Assembly: GCA_002685655.1 (NCBI GenBank)
Contig: NYXM01000096.1
Location: 1 to 15,116, forward strand
DNA: 15,116 nt
Reading direction: 5' to 3'
DNA from: Planctomycetaceae bacterium
GTDB taxonomy: Bacteria; Planctomycetota; Planctomycetia; Pirellulales; Pirellulaceae
Below are positions 7,115 through 15,019 of the stretch, piece by piece; position 1 is the stretch's first letter, and each line of letters opens with the position of its first letter. The translations under genes and the position numbers were made by a program. Under the pieces are notes generated by a model. It was not told where the DNA came from and made no database searches. It saw only the letters and a program-made list of their open reading frames with translations.

Positions 7115-8086
7115 TCAAATCGGAGCATTGACCACGTTTTGGGGCGAACCGTCCAAGAATGCCTGAATGTTCGCGGCCGTGGTCTGCATTAATCGTCGCC
7201 GCGCTGCCAGCGTCGACCAGGCAATATGCGGCGTAATGATGCAATCTTTCGCAGCAAGCAGCGGATTGTTAACGCGAATAGGCTCGGACGAACCAACGTC
7301 AAGCGCTGCACCCGCGATGAGCCCCGAATTGAGAGCTTCGGCGAGAGCGATCTCGTCAACAAGCGCACCGCGGGCGGCGTTGATGAGGAATGCTGTGGGC
7401 TTCATGCGCTGAAGGAATTCGTGACTGACAATCCCTTTCGTGCTGTCCGTCAGATTGCAGTGCAAAGTGACAACGTCCGACCGCTGGGCTATGTCGGGAG
7501 CACTTGCCCAAGCGAACGGTTCGTAAGCGGGAGGGTCCCGTTGCAACTCGTCACAGGCGAGCACAGGCATGCCGAATGCATGGGCAATCTCGCCGACGCG
7601 CCGACCGATGCGACCGAAACCGATAATGCCCATGGTCCGCCCGGATAATTCTATTTGCGGCGTTTTCCAGAACGAAAAGGCTCCGTGCGTCGCCCACTCC
7701 CCATCGCGGACAGCGGCGTCATGCTGTGCGACGTGATGACAATGCTCCAGTAGCAACGCGAATACGAACTGTGCCACCGAATCAGTTCCGTAGGTCGGAA
7801 TGTTGCAGACGGGAATACCAAGTTTCCGCGCACTATCGATGTCGACACAGTCGTAGCCGGTAGCCGTCACGGATACGAGTTCCAGACTGGGAAGTGACGC
7901 GAACGTGTCAGAACGCAATGGCGTCTTGTTGGTTACAGCGATCTGTGCACCGAACAGACGTTCGGCGATCTGTGGCTCCGGAGTGCTATCGAAGATCCTG
8001 GTTTGGCCAAGCTCCTCGATGATCGTCCAGGGATTGTCTCCCGGGTTCAGCGTGGCCCCGTCGAGAATAATGATGCGTACGGTCAT
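7115..8086 (-). CDS. D-isomer-specific 2-hydroxyacid dehydrogenase (hydroxypyruvate/glycerate reductase-like)
   Basis: A 323-residue cytoplasmic NAD(P)-dependent enzyme that reduces a 2-keto acid to a D-2-hydroxy acid, or the reverse. The nucleotide-binding motif GFGRIG lies at 156-161, preceded by the hydrophobic strand TMGI. The catalytic triad is present: Arg239 in NAARGALVDE, Glu268 in DVGSSEPI and His287 in TPHIAWST. The N-terminal substrate domain holds VTATGYDCVDID and NIPTYGTDSVAQ, the usual substrate-loop motifs. Length and order match the glycerate dehydrogenase / hydroxypyruvate reductase branch, which is the best guess for substrate. The ATG at 8086 lacks a good ribosome site. The gene converges on the sialidase-like gene with 168 bases between and has no partner on its own strand. 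Confidence 0.92.
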   Translation of the reverse strand: MTVRIIILDGATLNPGDNPWTIIEELGQTRIFDSTPEPQIAERLFGAQIAVTNKTPLRSDTFASLPSLELVSVTATGYDCVDIDSARKLGIPVCNIPTYGTDSVAQFVFALLLEHCHHVAQHDAAVRDGEWATHGAFSFWKTPQIELSGRTMGIIGFGRIGRRVGEIAHAFGMPVLACDELQRDPPAYEPFAWASAPDIAQRSDVVTLHCNLTDSTKGIVSHEFLQRMKPTAFLINAARGALVDEIALAEALNSGLIAGAALDVGSSEPIRVNNPLLAAKDCIITPHIAWSTLAARRRLMQTTAANIQAFLDGSPQNVVNAPI

Positions 8087-8550
8087 GCAAGGTCCGTTCG
8101 ACCAGAGGAGTGCTTCATGAAGCGGAAAAGGCCACAGCTCGAATCCTCCCGCTGTACAGTCCCGATCACGTACGTAGATTGTATGGCAGACAATTCGTTC
8201 TGGCGACTGTGGACGACTTATGCAACATTCTTTGTCAAGCGATCCCCGTAATCACTTGGTCCATCAAGCAATGGCAGGCAGGTGCTGTCCTTCACGTCCC
8301 CCAATTCACGCCCCCTCAAACTTACAGGCCCTTGGCTCGAACGTGTGCCGGAAATCTGTTAACACTAAGCGTTGAATGACGCTGGCAGGGATGTACACCT
8401 TGCCAAGATTGTCTCTGGTGTGTTTGGCCAGCGACTATTGCGCTCCTGCCGGTGTGTTTCGTATCACTCGCACGCTCGACACGAGGAGACTAAAAGAGAC
8501 CTTGAGGTGGAACATCCCGAAGTTCCACCAAACGGCGGCGTGAATAGAGG
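8087..8550. other. Non-coding stretch upstream of the GxxExxY element
   Basis: No frame here has a recognisable protein. An 8-bp perfect palindrome, GGTGGAAC / GTTCCACC with an 8-nt loop, lies at 8506-8529, just outside the left terminal repeat of the GxxExxY element. The region should also hold the promoter of the dehydrogenase near 8087-8200. Confidence 0.4.
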
Positions 8551-8578
8551 ACCACGAAGAACACGAAGAGCACGAAAG
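8551..8578. repeat. Left terminal inverted repeat of the GxxExxY element
   Basis: Made of repeated CACGAAGA-type units (CACGAAGA, CACGAAGAG, CACGAAAG), so it is itself internally repetitive. It matches the reverse complement of 8940-8967 at 25 of 28 bases. The A-rich purine strand directly before the ATG at 8580 may also supply the weak ribosome binding site of the gene. Confidence 0.75.
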
Positions 8579-8579
8579 T

Positions 8580-8937
8580 ATGGTGTTCGACGATCTTTCG
8601 AGTCGCGTGATCGGTTGTGCCATCGAAGTCCATTGGGAACTGGGACCGGGCTTGCTCGAATTTACCTACGAACAGTGCTTGGCACATGAGTTCAAGTTGA
8701 ACGGTATTGCATTTCAACTCCAACACCCGCAGCCAGTCCAGTACAAAGGGATCCGACTGGACTGTGGCTACCGACTTGATGTACTCGTGCATCGAACTGA
8801 AGAGCGTGGACGAGATCAAACGAATCCACGAGGCACAACTGTTGACTTATGTGAAACTGGCCGAGGGGAAGATCGGTCTGCTAATGAACTTTAACGTCAC
8901 CACTCTGAAGGGCGGCATCAAACGTTTCGTCCTCTGA
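8580..8937 (+). pseudogene. GxxExxY family protein (PD-(D/E)XK superfamily), broken by a frameshift
   Basis: The first frame reads MVFDDLSSRVIGCAIEVHWE, then LGPGLLEFTYEQCLAHEF, and on to CGYRLDVLV. This holds the signature GxxExxY (GLLEFTY). After about 8789 the homology moves to the next frame: IELKSVDEIKRIHEAQLL, then TYVKLAEGKIGLLMNFNVTT, ending GGIKRFVL at 8937. Intact members have about four to five more residues between 'D.LV' and 'ELK', so a deletion of about 14 bases (net minus 2) explains the shift. The gap lies between the Asp and the Glu-x-Lys of the nuclease-like motif, so both the frame and the active-site region are lost. The remaining sequence is well kept, suggesting a recent break (or a sequencing error, less likely given the missing residues). 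Confidence 0.85.
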
Positions 8938-8939
8938 TG

Positions 8940-8967
8940 CCTTCGTGCTCTTCGTGTCCATCGTGGT
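8940..8967. repeat. Right terminal inverted repeat of the GxxExxY element
   Basis: Inverted copy of 8551-8578; begins two bases after the TGA stop of the GxxExxY frame. Mismatches to the left copy are at three positions, all outside the central 15-base identity. Confidence 0.75.
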
Positions 8968-9154
8968 GGTTCACCGCCTCTGTCGGTGGTTAGATTGTTG
9001 GTCTTGAAACATCGTTAAACACGGTATGATGGTCAGAAGTAATGAAGGCGGAACGATTTGATGCAGCCGAGCGGCGGTCTGCGTCGCAACTAAACTCAAA
9101 GCCGGTATCCGCCGCCGGCTGCTCAATGAAGATAAGTGAATTGATGAGGCCAAC

Positions 9155-10603
9155 ATGAAATACACCGTCGCCATACTGCTCACTGGTCTGCTGCCGCTTC
9201 TTGCCGTCCCACTGCACGCCGCCGAACCCATCGACATCGGCTCCCGACGTGAGCTGTTTGTCGACCATCACTTGATCGCATCGCTGGACGGTTCTCGGCT
9301 CGTATTACATCGACCGCAACCACGCGAGATCGTACTTAAGTTTGATCAGCCTTGGGAAGGGCTATACAGCGGCTACGAGACGGTTCTCAAAGATGGCGAG
9401 ACGTATCGGTTCTACTATCGGGGGATGCCCGAAGCCAAACACGATCTGGATACCGAAGTGACCTGCGTGGCCGAAAGCAAGGACGGCATCCATTGGACCC
9501 GACCGAAACTTGGAATCTACGAAGTACGTGGAACCAAAGAGAACAACGTCGTGCTGGCGCGCAGTCGCGGATGCCACAACTTCGCACCATTCGTCGACGT
9601 GAATCCAGAATGCCCATCTGACCAACGGTACAAAGCCTTGGGCGGGACTGGTAAGCCGGGACTTCTGGCCTTCGTGTCGTCGGATGGTCTGCATTGGAAA
9701 CAACTCCAGGCCGATCCTGTGATCACAGAGGGAGCATTCGACTCCCAGAACAACGCGTTCTGGTCTGTCAGCGAAGAACAGTATGTCTGTTATTTCCGTG
9801 TGTTTCGCGATGGAAAGCGTTGGATCGCCCGGACGACATCGAAGGACTTCATCCATTGGACTGCGACGGTTGACCTGGAGCTTGGCGGCAATCCGCGTCA
9901 GCACCTTTACACGAACCAGTTCGATCCGTACTTTCGCGCCCCGCATATCTATCTGGGGCTTCCCACTCGATTCCTGCCGGGTCGCCGCGTGGTGACTGCG
10001 GAGGAAGCCCGACGCATCGGCACACCGACAGAATGGAACTACGCTAACGACTGCACCGACATTCTGCTGGCATCGGCGCGAGGCGGAGACAATTTCAGAC
10101 GCACGTTTATGGAGGCGTTTATCCGGCCGGGAGCCGATCTGCAAAACTGGACGTCCCGAGCGAATTATGCCGCACGCGGGATCGTGGAAACCGGCGAGCG
10201 GGAATTGTCAATCTATGTGAAGCATCATTCCGGCTATTCCTCGAATCACGTACGGCGATATGTCATCCGGCCCGACGGTTTTGTTTCCGTGAATGGTCCC
10301 TACAAAGGTGGCGAACTTGTGACCAAGCCATTCGTGTTCACCGGCTCGAAGTTGTCAATCAATTACGCCACCTCGGCGGCAGGCGGCCTGTTTGTGGAAA
10401 TACAATCGCCCGAAGGAAAACCGATTGAGGGCTTTGCTCTGAAGAACTGCCCTGAGATCATCGGCGACAGGCTTGAGCACACGGTGAACTGGAAACAGGG
10501 GGCGGATATCAGCGGCTTGGCCGGCAAGCCGGTGCGGCTCCGATTTGTGCTAAAGGATGCCGACCTTTATTCAATTCAATTCACAACCAACAAATCGAGT
10601 TAG
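9155..10603 (+). CDS. Exported five-bladed-propeller glycoside hydrolase-like protein (GH32/GH43-like)
   Basis: A 482-residue protein with a signal peptide (residues 1-23, core VAILLTGLLPLLAVPL, cleavage HAA/EP). The ATG has GAGG five bases upstream. The mature start GSRRELFVDHHLIASLDG is a hallmark of a large planctomycete family. Repeated blade motifs follow: ESKDGIHWTRP, SSDGLHWKQL, TSKDFIHWTAT and FDPYFRAPHIYLGLPTRF, as in GH32/GH43-type five-bladed propellers. The last 100 residues (KPFVFTGSKLSINYATSAAG to the end) look like the beta-sandwich that follows such propellers. I cannot identify the catalytic acids with certainty, so enzyme activity is inferred. Its stop is four bases before the next ATG, so the two genes are co-transcribed and probably coupled in translation. 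The truncated gene at 1-214 is a paralogue. Confidence 0.8.
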   Translation: MKYTVAILLTGLLPLLAVPLHAAEPIDIGSRRELFVDHHLIASLDGSRLVLHRPQPREIVLKFDQPWEGLYSGYETVLKDGETYRFYYRGMPEAKHDLDTEVTCVAESKDGIHWTRPKLGIYEVRGTKENNVVLARSRGCHNFAPFVDVNPECPSDQRYKALGGTGKPGLLAFVSSDGLHWKQLQADPVITEGAFDSQNNAFWSVSEEQYVCYFRVFRDGKRWIARTTSKDFIHWTATVDLELGGNPRQHLYTNQFDPYFRAPHIYLGLPTRFLPGRRVVTAEEARRIGTPTEWNYANDCTDILLASARGGDNFRRTFMEAFIRPGADLQNWTSRANYAARGIVETGERELSIYVKHHSGYSSNHVRRYVIRPDGFVSVNGPYKGGELVTKPFVFTGSKLSINYATSAAGGLFVEIQSPEGKPIEGFALKNCPEIIGDRLEHTVNWKQGADISGLAGKPVRLRFVLKDADLYSIQFTTNKSS

Positions 10604-10607
10604 CGTG

Positions 10608-13562
10608 ATGAGAAGCCGCCTCGTGATAGTTCTGGCGTGTTTGCATCTTCTCGTGGCCGTCGTCGTGGCCAAGGCGGAAGAGGGAGCGGACACGTCGCAG
10701 AAGCTCAAGCTGTTAATCGTGGACGGGCAGAACAACCACGACTGGAAAACGGTTACCCCGCTTCTGTCCTATTCGCTGGGTCAGACAGAGCGGTTCGACG
10801 TCGACGTCGTGACGACTCCGTCGCGCGAGGCGGACTGGAAGGCGTTCGGCCCCGAGTTTTCCAAGTACGACGTCGTGCTGTCGAATTACTTCGGACGCGA
10901 TTGGCCGGAGAGCGTGCACGCAGACTTGGAGCAATTCGTCGCAGAGGGGGGCGGCTTCGTCGCCTTTCACGCGGCGGTCGCCTCGTTTCCGAAACGCGAG
11001 GCATTCAACCGAATGATCGGCATCGGCTGGCGGGCGGCCCAGTTTGGAAATCGGTTGGCCGTCAGTCTGAGTGGTGAGCTTGTTCGCCAACCGGCGGGCA
11101 AGGGCCATGGTGCCGGCCATGGAGCACGGCATGAGTATGCCTTGCACACGCGCGCATCGCAACACGCCGTGATGGCGGGGCTCCCCGACACGTGGATGCA
11201 CACGGCCGACGAACTTTATCACGGGATGCGCGGACCGGCCGAAAACGTCGAGATTCTGGCCACGGCTTACTCGCCCGTCACCAAGCTCAACGAGCCGTTG
11301 CTGTGGACGGTGCGTTACGGCAAGGGGAGGGTGTTCGTGACGGTGTTGGGACACGACGCCGTCGCGCTGAAGTGCGTTGGGTTTCAGACAACGCTGGCCC
11401 GCGGTTGCGAGTGGGCAGCGCGGGGTACGGTGGGTTTGGAGCGGCCTCTGAATTTCCCGACAGCCGCGCAGAGCAGAGTCGGCACGCCGGTCGTTTGGTC
11501 GGGAATTACCCGGGCGACGATCGATGCCCACATCGATCAGGACGTCAAGGTGTACGGCTCGCACGCGGCGGTCAAACTGCCGATCCAGACGGGCGTCATG
11601 CTGCACAACCCGACGGCAATCACCGCTGGACCTAAGGGAACGATTTATGCAGCCAACTACACCGGTCAGATCTACCGTCTCGAAGACAGGGACGGCGATG
11701 GGCTCGAAGAGACGGCGGCGCTGTTCGCGGACATCTCAACCAGCGGCGAGGAGTATTCTTCGGACGACGCGGCTCAGTATCCCGGGACGCCGCAACACGG
11801 CGGCTTGCGCTATCCGACGGGCATGGTCTTCAAAGGGAACGATCTGTACGTGGCGACGACTCAGGAAATTCGCATCTACCGAGATACGACCGGCGACGGG
11901 CGGGCTGATCATTCAGAGACGTTTGCTGCGGGGTGGCCGTTCACGATGCACTTTTTTGATTGGACGTTCGCGCCGCGTTTCGGACCGGATGGGCATCTGT
12001 ATGCGATATTGTGTACCGATTATCTCAACGGCGCACGCAAAGCGGACCCCGGGGGTCTACGAGGTTCGATCCTGCGAATCAGCCCGGACGGGAAGAAGAT
12101 CGAACGCTTCGCCAACGGGCTGCGGTATGCCTACGGCTTGGCGTTCAATCCCCACGGGGACATGTTCTTTTCGGACAACAAAGGGGGCGGCAACCCGACG
12201 GAAGAACTGAACCACGCCATTGCGGGGGCGAACTACGGGCACAACCCTCATAGCGATCGTCTGCCGAGCGTTGAACCTCGCAAACCGATTCTCGAGCTTC
12301 ACTACGGAGCGGGCAGCGGCGGCATTGCGTTCAACGATCTGGATAACGACTTCGGCGGCGTGGCTGGCGATCTGTTCATCGCGCTGTGGGGGCCAGACGG
12401 GCAATGGGAAAATGGGGCGCTCGTCCGCGTTAAGCTGACCAAGCAGGACGACGGGACGTATGAGGCGACGGAGCACCGGTTCTCGACGGGGCCGGCCAAG
12501 GTGATTGACCTTTGCTTTTCTCCAGCTGGGGACTTGTATGTCGCGCAGTTTGGGCGCGAGGGGCCGGCGCACGTCCCTTTCAAGGAACCCGCAGGAGCGA
12601 TCTATCGCTTCATCCACGCGCCGTGGGTGAATCCTGATCAAGAATCTGCGCTGGCGGACATCAATCCGTTGAAGCTGGTCTTGGCCGGCGATCCCCTCAC
12701 GGGGAAGACCGTCTTCAAGGAGCGGGCCTGTGCAAACTGCCATACCGTCGACGGCAGTATGAAGCTTTTAGGACCTGATCTGCGTGAAGTCGGGTCGACG
12801 TTGGGCCTCAAAGCGCTTGTCGAGTCGCTCGAACAGCCCAATGCTAATATCAAGACCGGCTTCGAATCGTACATCGTCGTAACGGAAGACGGCCGGGTCG
12901 AAACTGGCCGGCTGCTCAAAGCAGAGGGGGACACGGTGACGCTCGTCGTGCCGCAGGAGAATACGACCGGTAAGACGATCGTGCTCAAACGAAACGAGAT
13001 CGAAGAGATGAAGCTGTTGTCGACGTCGCTGATGCCGACTGGACTGACGGCCGGTTTGAGCGATGTGCAGAAGCGCGATCTGCTGGCGTACATGCAGTCG
13101 CTGCGAAGTGCAGAGCGCGTGTTGCGTTTGAACGTGGGCGGTAAGCAGATCAAGGACGAATCGGGGGCCGTTTGGATAGCTGACCGCGCATATTCCGAGG
13201 ACGGCTTTGGAGCAACGGGAGGGAAAGCGTTTCACGCCAAGACGGGCCGGCCGCTGCTCGACGATTCCCGCTTTGGCGAGTTTGCGTACCGTTTCGATCT
13301 GGACAACGGGCAGTACGATGTCACACTGATCTCGGCCGAGCCGTATTTCAAGTCGCTCGGCAAACGCGTTTTTTCGGCCAGCGTCGAAGGACAACCACTT
13401 GTCGAACAGATCGACCTGTTTGCGGAGGCAGGGTTCGGTAAGGCGGTTCAGAACACGATCCGCGTGAAGGTCGAGGACGGCCGATTGGATATCGAGTTTG
13501 CGCCGAACATCAATCTTCCGCTGGTGAGCGGAATTGAGGTGCGGCGAGTCGTGAGCGAGTGA
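10608..13562 (+). CDS. Exported ThuA / sugar-dehydrogenase-like propeller / PVC-type heme c / malectin fusion protein
   Basis: A 984-residue exported protein. The signal peptide is MRSRLVIVLACLHLLVAVVV with cleavage AKA/EE, which favours the ATG at 10608 over a start at 10557 that would place 17 residues before it. Domain order: ThuA-like, trehalose-utilisation type (about 33-280; IVDGQNNHDW, FVAEGGGFVAFHAA, YGKGRVFVTVLGHD); a sorbosone/glucose-dehydrogenase-like propeller (about 330-665; NPTAITAGPKGTIYAANY, DRDGDG, GLRYAYGLAFNP, GDMFFSDN); a PVC-type c-type heme domain with CANCH (Cys708, Cys711, His712) and the later LMPTGL, whose Met is the likely second heme ligand; and a C-terminal malectin-like carbohydrate-binding domain (about 837-984). 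It probably oxidises or binds a sugar in the periplasm or at the cell surface and passes electrons to the heme. The substrate is unknown. Confidence 0.9.
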   Translation: MRSRLVIVLACLHLLVAVVVAKAEEGADTSQKLKLLIVDGQNNHDWKTVTPLLSYSLGQTERFDVDVVTTPSREADWKAFGPEFSKYDVVLSNYFGRDWPESVHADLEQFVAEGGGFVAFHAAVASFPKREAFNRMIGIGWRAAQFGNRLAVSLSGELVRQPAGKGHGAGHGARHEYALHTRASQHAVMAGLPDTWMHTADELYHGMRGPAENVEILATAYSPVTKLNEPLLWTVRYGKGRVFVTVLGHDAVALKCVGFQTTLARGCEWAARGTVGLERPLNFPTAAQSRVGTPVVWSGITRATIDAHIDQDVKVYGSHAAVKLPIQTGVMLHNPTAITAGPKGTIYAANYTGQIYRLEDRDGDGLEETAALFADISTSGEEYSSDDAAQYPGTPQHGGLRYPTGMVFKGNDLYVATTQEIRIYRDTTGDGRADHSETFAAGWPFTMHFFDWTFAPRFGPDGHLYAILCTDYLNGARKADPGGLRGSILRISPDGKKIERFANGLRYAYGLAFNPHGDMFFSDNKGGGNPTEELNHAIAGANYGHNPHSDRLPSVEPRKPILELHYGAGSGGIAFNDLDNDFGGVAGDLFIALWGPDGQWENGALVRVKLTKQDDGTYEATEHRFSTGPAKVIDLCFSPAGDLYVAQFGREGPAHVPFKEPAGAIYRFIHAPWVNPDQESALADINPLKLVLAGDPLTGKTVFKERACANCHTVDGSMKLLGPDLREVGSTLGLKALVESLEQPNANIKTGFESYIVVTEDGRVETGRLLKAEGDTVTLVVPQENTTGKTIVLKRNEIEEMKLLSTSLMPTGLTAGLSDVQKRDLLAYMQSLRSAERVLRLNVGGKQIKDESGAVWIADRAYSEDGFGATGGKAFHAKTGRPLLDDSRFGEFAYRFDLDNGQYDVTLISAEPYFKSLGKRVFSASVEGQPLVEQIDLFAEAGFGKAVQNTIRVKVEDGRLDIEFAPNINLPLVSGIEVRRVVSE

Positions 13563-13587
13563 GAATGACAGAGCAGGAGAGCTTGTG

Positions 13588-13710
13588 ATGATTGTTGGGT
13601 TCGACCACGACGAGGAGTATCGTACGACACGTCCTTTTCGGATGCTCTCATCGCTTCTTTTCCGATTGTCGTTAGCAGACCTACCGTCTCAACGGGAGGA
13701 CACCACTTGA
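13588..13710 (+). CDS. Possible 40-residue small protein before the type III PKS
   Basis: An ATG at 13588 with AGGAGAG upstream (near 13574-13580) opens a 40-codon frame starting MIVGFDHDEEYRTTRPFRML. Its TGA stop overlaps the TTG start of the polyketide synthase (TTGA at 13707-13710), a layout that allows translational coupling. I recognise no family; the middle (MLSSLLFRLSLADL) is mildly amphipathic. It may be a real leader peptide, the start of a decayed gene, or chance. Confidence 0.35.
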   Translation: MIVGFDHDEEYRTTRPFRMLSSLLFRLSLADLPSQREDTT

Positions 13711-14396
13711 GCTTCGAGATTCTCGGCATTGCCACAGCCGTGCCGGAACATGTGATGACGCAAGACGAAGCTCTGGCCATGTCGGCTCAGCTGATCTGTC
13801 GCAACGAACGTGACACTCGGTTGTTGCGGACGATGTTCCGTCAAGCCGGTATCGAGAAAAGACACACTTGTGTGCCGCATCGTACTGCATACGATTGGGC
13901 AGGGAACTGCAACACACCGAGCGCGAGCGCTGGACGCAGTACAGGCGAGCGGATGCAGCTCTATGCCACACATGCCGGACCGTTGGCAAGGCAGGCTGCT
14001 GCCGAGTCGCTTCGCGTCGCGGGTGTCGCATCACATGACATTACACACTTGATAACGGTTTCATGCACCGGCTTCGACGCTCCTGGCATCGACGTCGAAT
14101 TGGTCGAACAACTTGATCTTCCGAAGACGACGGAGCGACTCCACATCGGCTACATGGGGTGCCACGGAGCGCTAAATGGCCTCCGAGCCGCTCGTGGATT
14201 GGTCGCGGCAGAACCGACGGCAAAGCTCTTACTGTGTGCTGTCGAGTTATGCAGCCTGCATTACCGCTTGCGATGGGACGATGAACGAATTCGTGGAAAC
14301 GCGTTGTTCGCTGACGGTGCCGCGGCACTCGTCGGTGCATCTGTCATGAACGACCAGCCAATTGTCGTCGCCAATGGACGACCTTGGAGCGGCTGA
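13707..14396 (+). pseudogene. Type III polyketide synthase, C-terminal half missing
   Basis: The TTG start has GGGAGGA six bases upstream, and the protein starts MSFEILGIATAVPEHVMTQD, a usual thiolase-fold start. It keeps VSCTGFDAPGIDVEL, the active-site region HIGYMGCHGALNGLRAA with nucleophile Cys152, LLLCAVELCSLHY and NALFADGAAALVG. Family members (chalcone-synthase-like, which condense acyl-CoA starters with malonyl-CoA) have about 350-390 residues. This frame ends at 229, just after the strand following ADGAAAL, so the catalytic His and Asn and the second half of the fold are absent. From about 14374 the DNA is the antisense of a methyltransferase gene, so the last residues (GRPWSG) are not native. 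The enzyme cannot be active as read. It is either a pseudogene from a rearrangement or the product of an assembly join. Confidence 0.85.
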
Positions 14397-14934
14397 GAAC
14401 TCGCGTCGCCAGATAAACCTGGAGCCAGTTCGCATGGCTGCGCTCAAGATCCACGACAACGACACGCCTCGTCGCGGCCGACTTCATTTTGTGCAAGACA
14501 ATCTCAACTTCCTCGTTCGATAGATGATGGAGGAACTGAGAACAGATCACGACATCGTACCGTTCTGGTATTTCGTCGTGCAGGATGTCGTGACGAAAGA
14601 GACGTACTCGGGCATTCGCCGTGGAACAATTCTCGGTAGCAATGGCGATCGCTTGGTCACTGAAATCACAAGCGTCGATCTCCAGATTCACGCCCTGCGA
14701 TGCACTCGCCTTTAAGATCCCAATAGGGACATCCGCCGCGCCGGTGGCAATATCTAGCACTCGCAGCAGTCGTGAGTTGCTCTCACCTGCCATCGTCGAG
14801 ACGTGCTTCCACACTAACGACACGTTCCCGGTCCACGCATTGATTCGCTGTAGCCCACGCAGTGCCTTCACATGCTCGTGGCGATCCAAATCGGGATCAT
14901 CCATCTGTTCGGGAATGAGTACGCGGGCTTGCAT
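14344..14934 (-). pseudogene. SAM-dependent class I methyltransferase, C-terminus missing
   Basis: The ATG at 14934 gives MQARVLIPEQMDDPDLDR, the expected start for the methyltransferases that accompany type III polyketide synthases (typical start 'R.PE.MDDP.LD'); a TTG at 14946 is less likely. The SAM site is VLDIATGAADVP (about residues 60-70), with acidic IDACDFSDQAI at the end of strand 2 and DVVICSQFLHHLS for motif IV. The homology runs to ATRVLSRSKVVH and then stops at about 14374; the last nine residues (WRRQLAGRS) are read from the antisense of the polyketide synthase. Relatives continue about 40 more residues after 'VVH.DGP'. The SAM core is intact, so the product may fold, but the normal end is lost. 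The two genes converge with a 53-base overlap. Confidence 0.75.
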
Positions 14935-15019
14935 AGAGGTGAACAATAATCACCGTCATGTTTTCCCCTGCCTGCTTGTCTGGCAGGTGGAGCAGTTTGC
15001 CAAGCTAACACGCACTAAG

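Larger units (their letters stand above)
8551..8967 (+). mobile_element. Candidate mobile unit: GxxExxY gene between terminal inverted repeats
   Basis: A 28-bp sequence at 8551-8578 (ACCACGAAGA, ACACGAAGAG, CACGAAAG) is found inverted at 8940-8967 with three mismatches, including 15 identical bases in a row. The GxxExxY reading frame starts one base after the left repeat and its stop ends two bases before the right repeat, so gene and element have nearly the same limits. No target-site duplication is evident at the outer edges. GxxExxY genes are often found in many copies per genome, which fits a spreading unit. Mobility itself is inference; the encoded protein is not a known transposase. Confidence 0.45.

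Noticed and set aside
9004..9030. TTGAAA / TATGAT promoter candidate before the gene at 9155
   Set aside because: Spacing is 15 bases and the distance to the ATG is about 125 bases; not strong enough to list as a feature.
9362..10144. 260-codon minus-strand frame
   Set aside because: Antisense to the exported propeller protein, whose signal peptide and blade motifs are clear.
10713..11606. 297-codon minus-strand frame
   Set aside because: Antisense to the ThuA domain, which has clear motifs; the shadow is Arg-rich without recognisable features.
12057..12743. 228-codon minus-strand frame
   Set aside because: Antisense to the propeller and heme region; no start signal and no domain.
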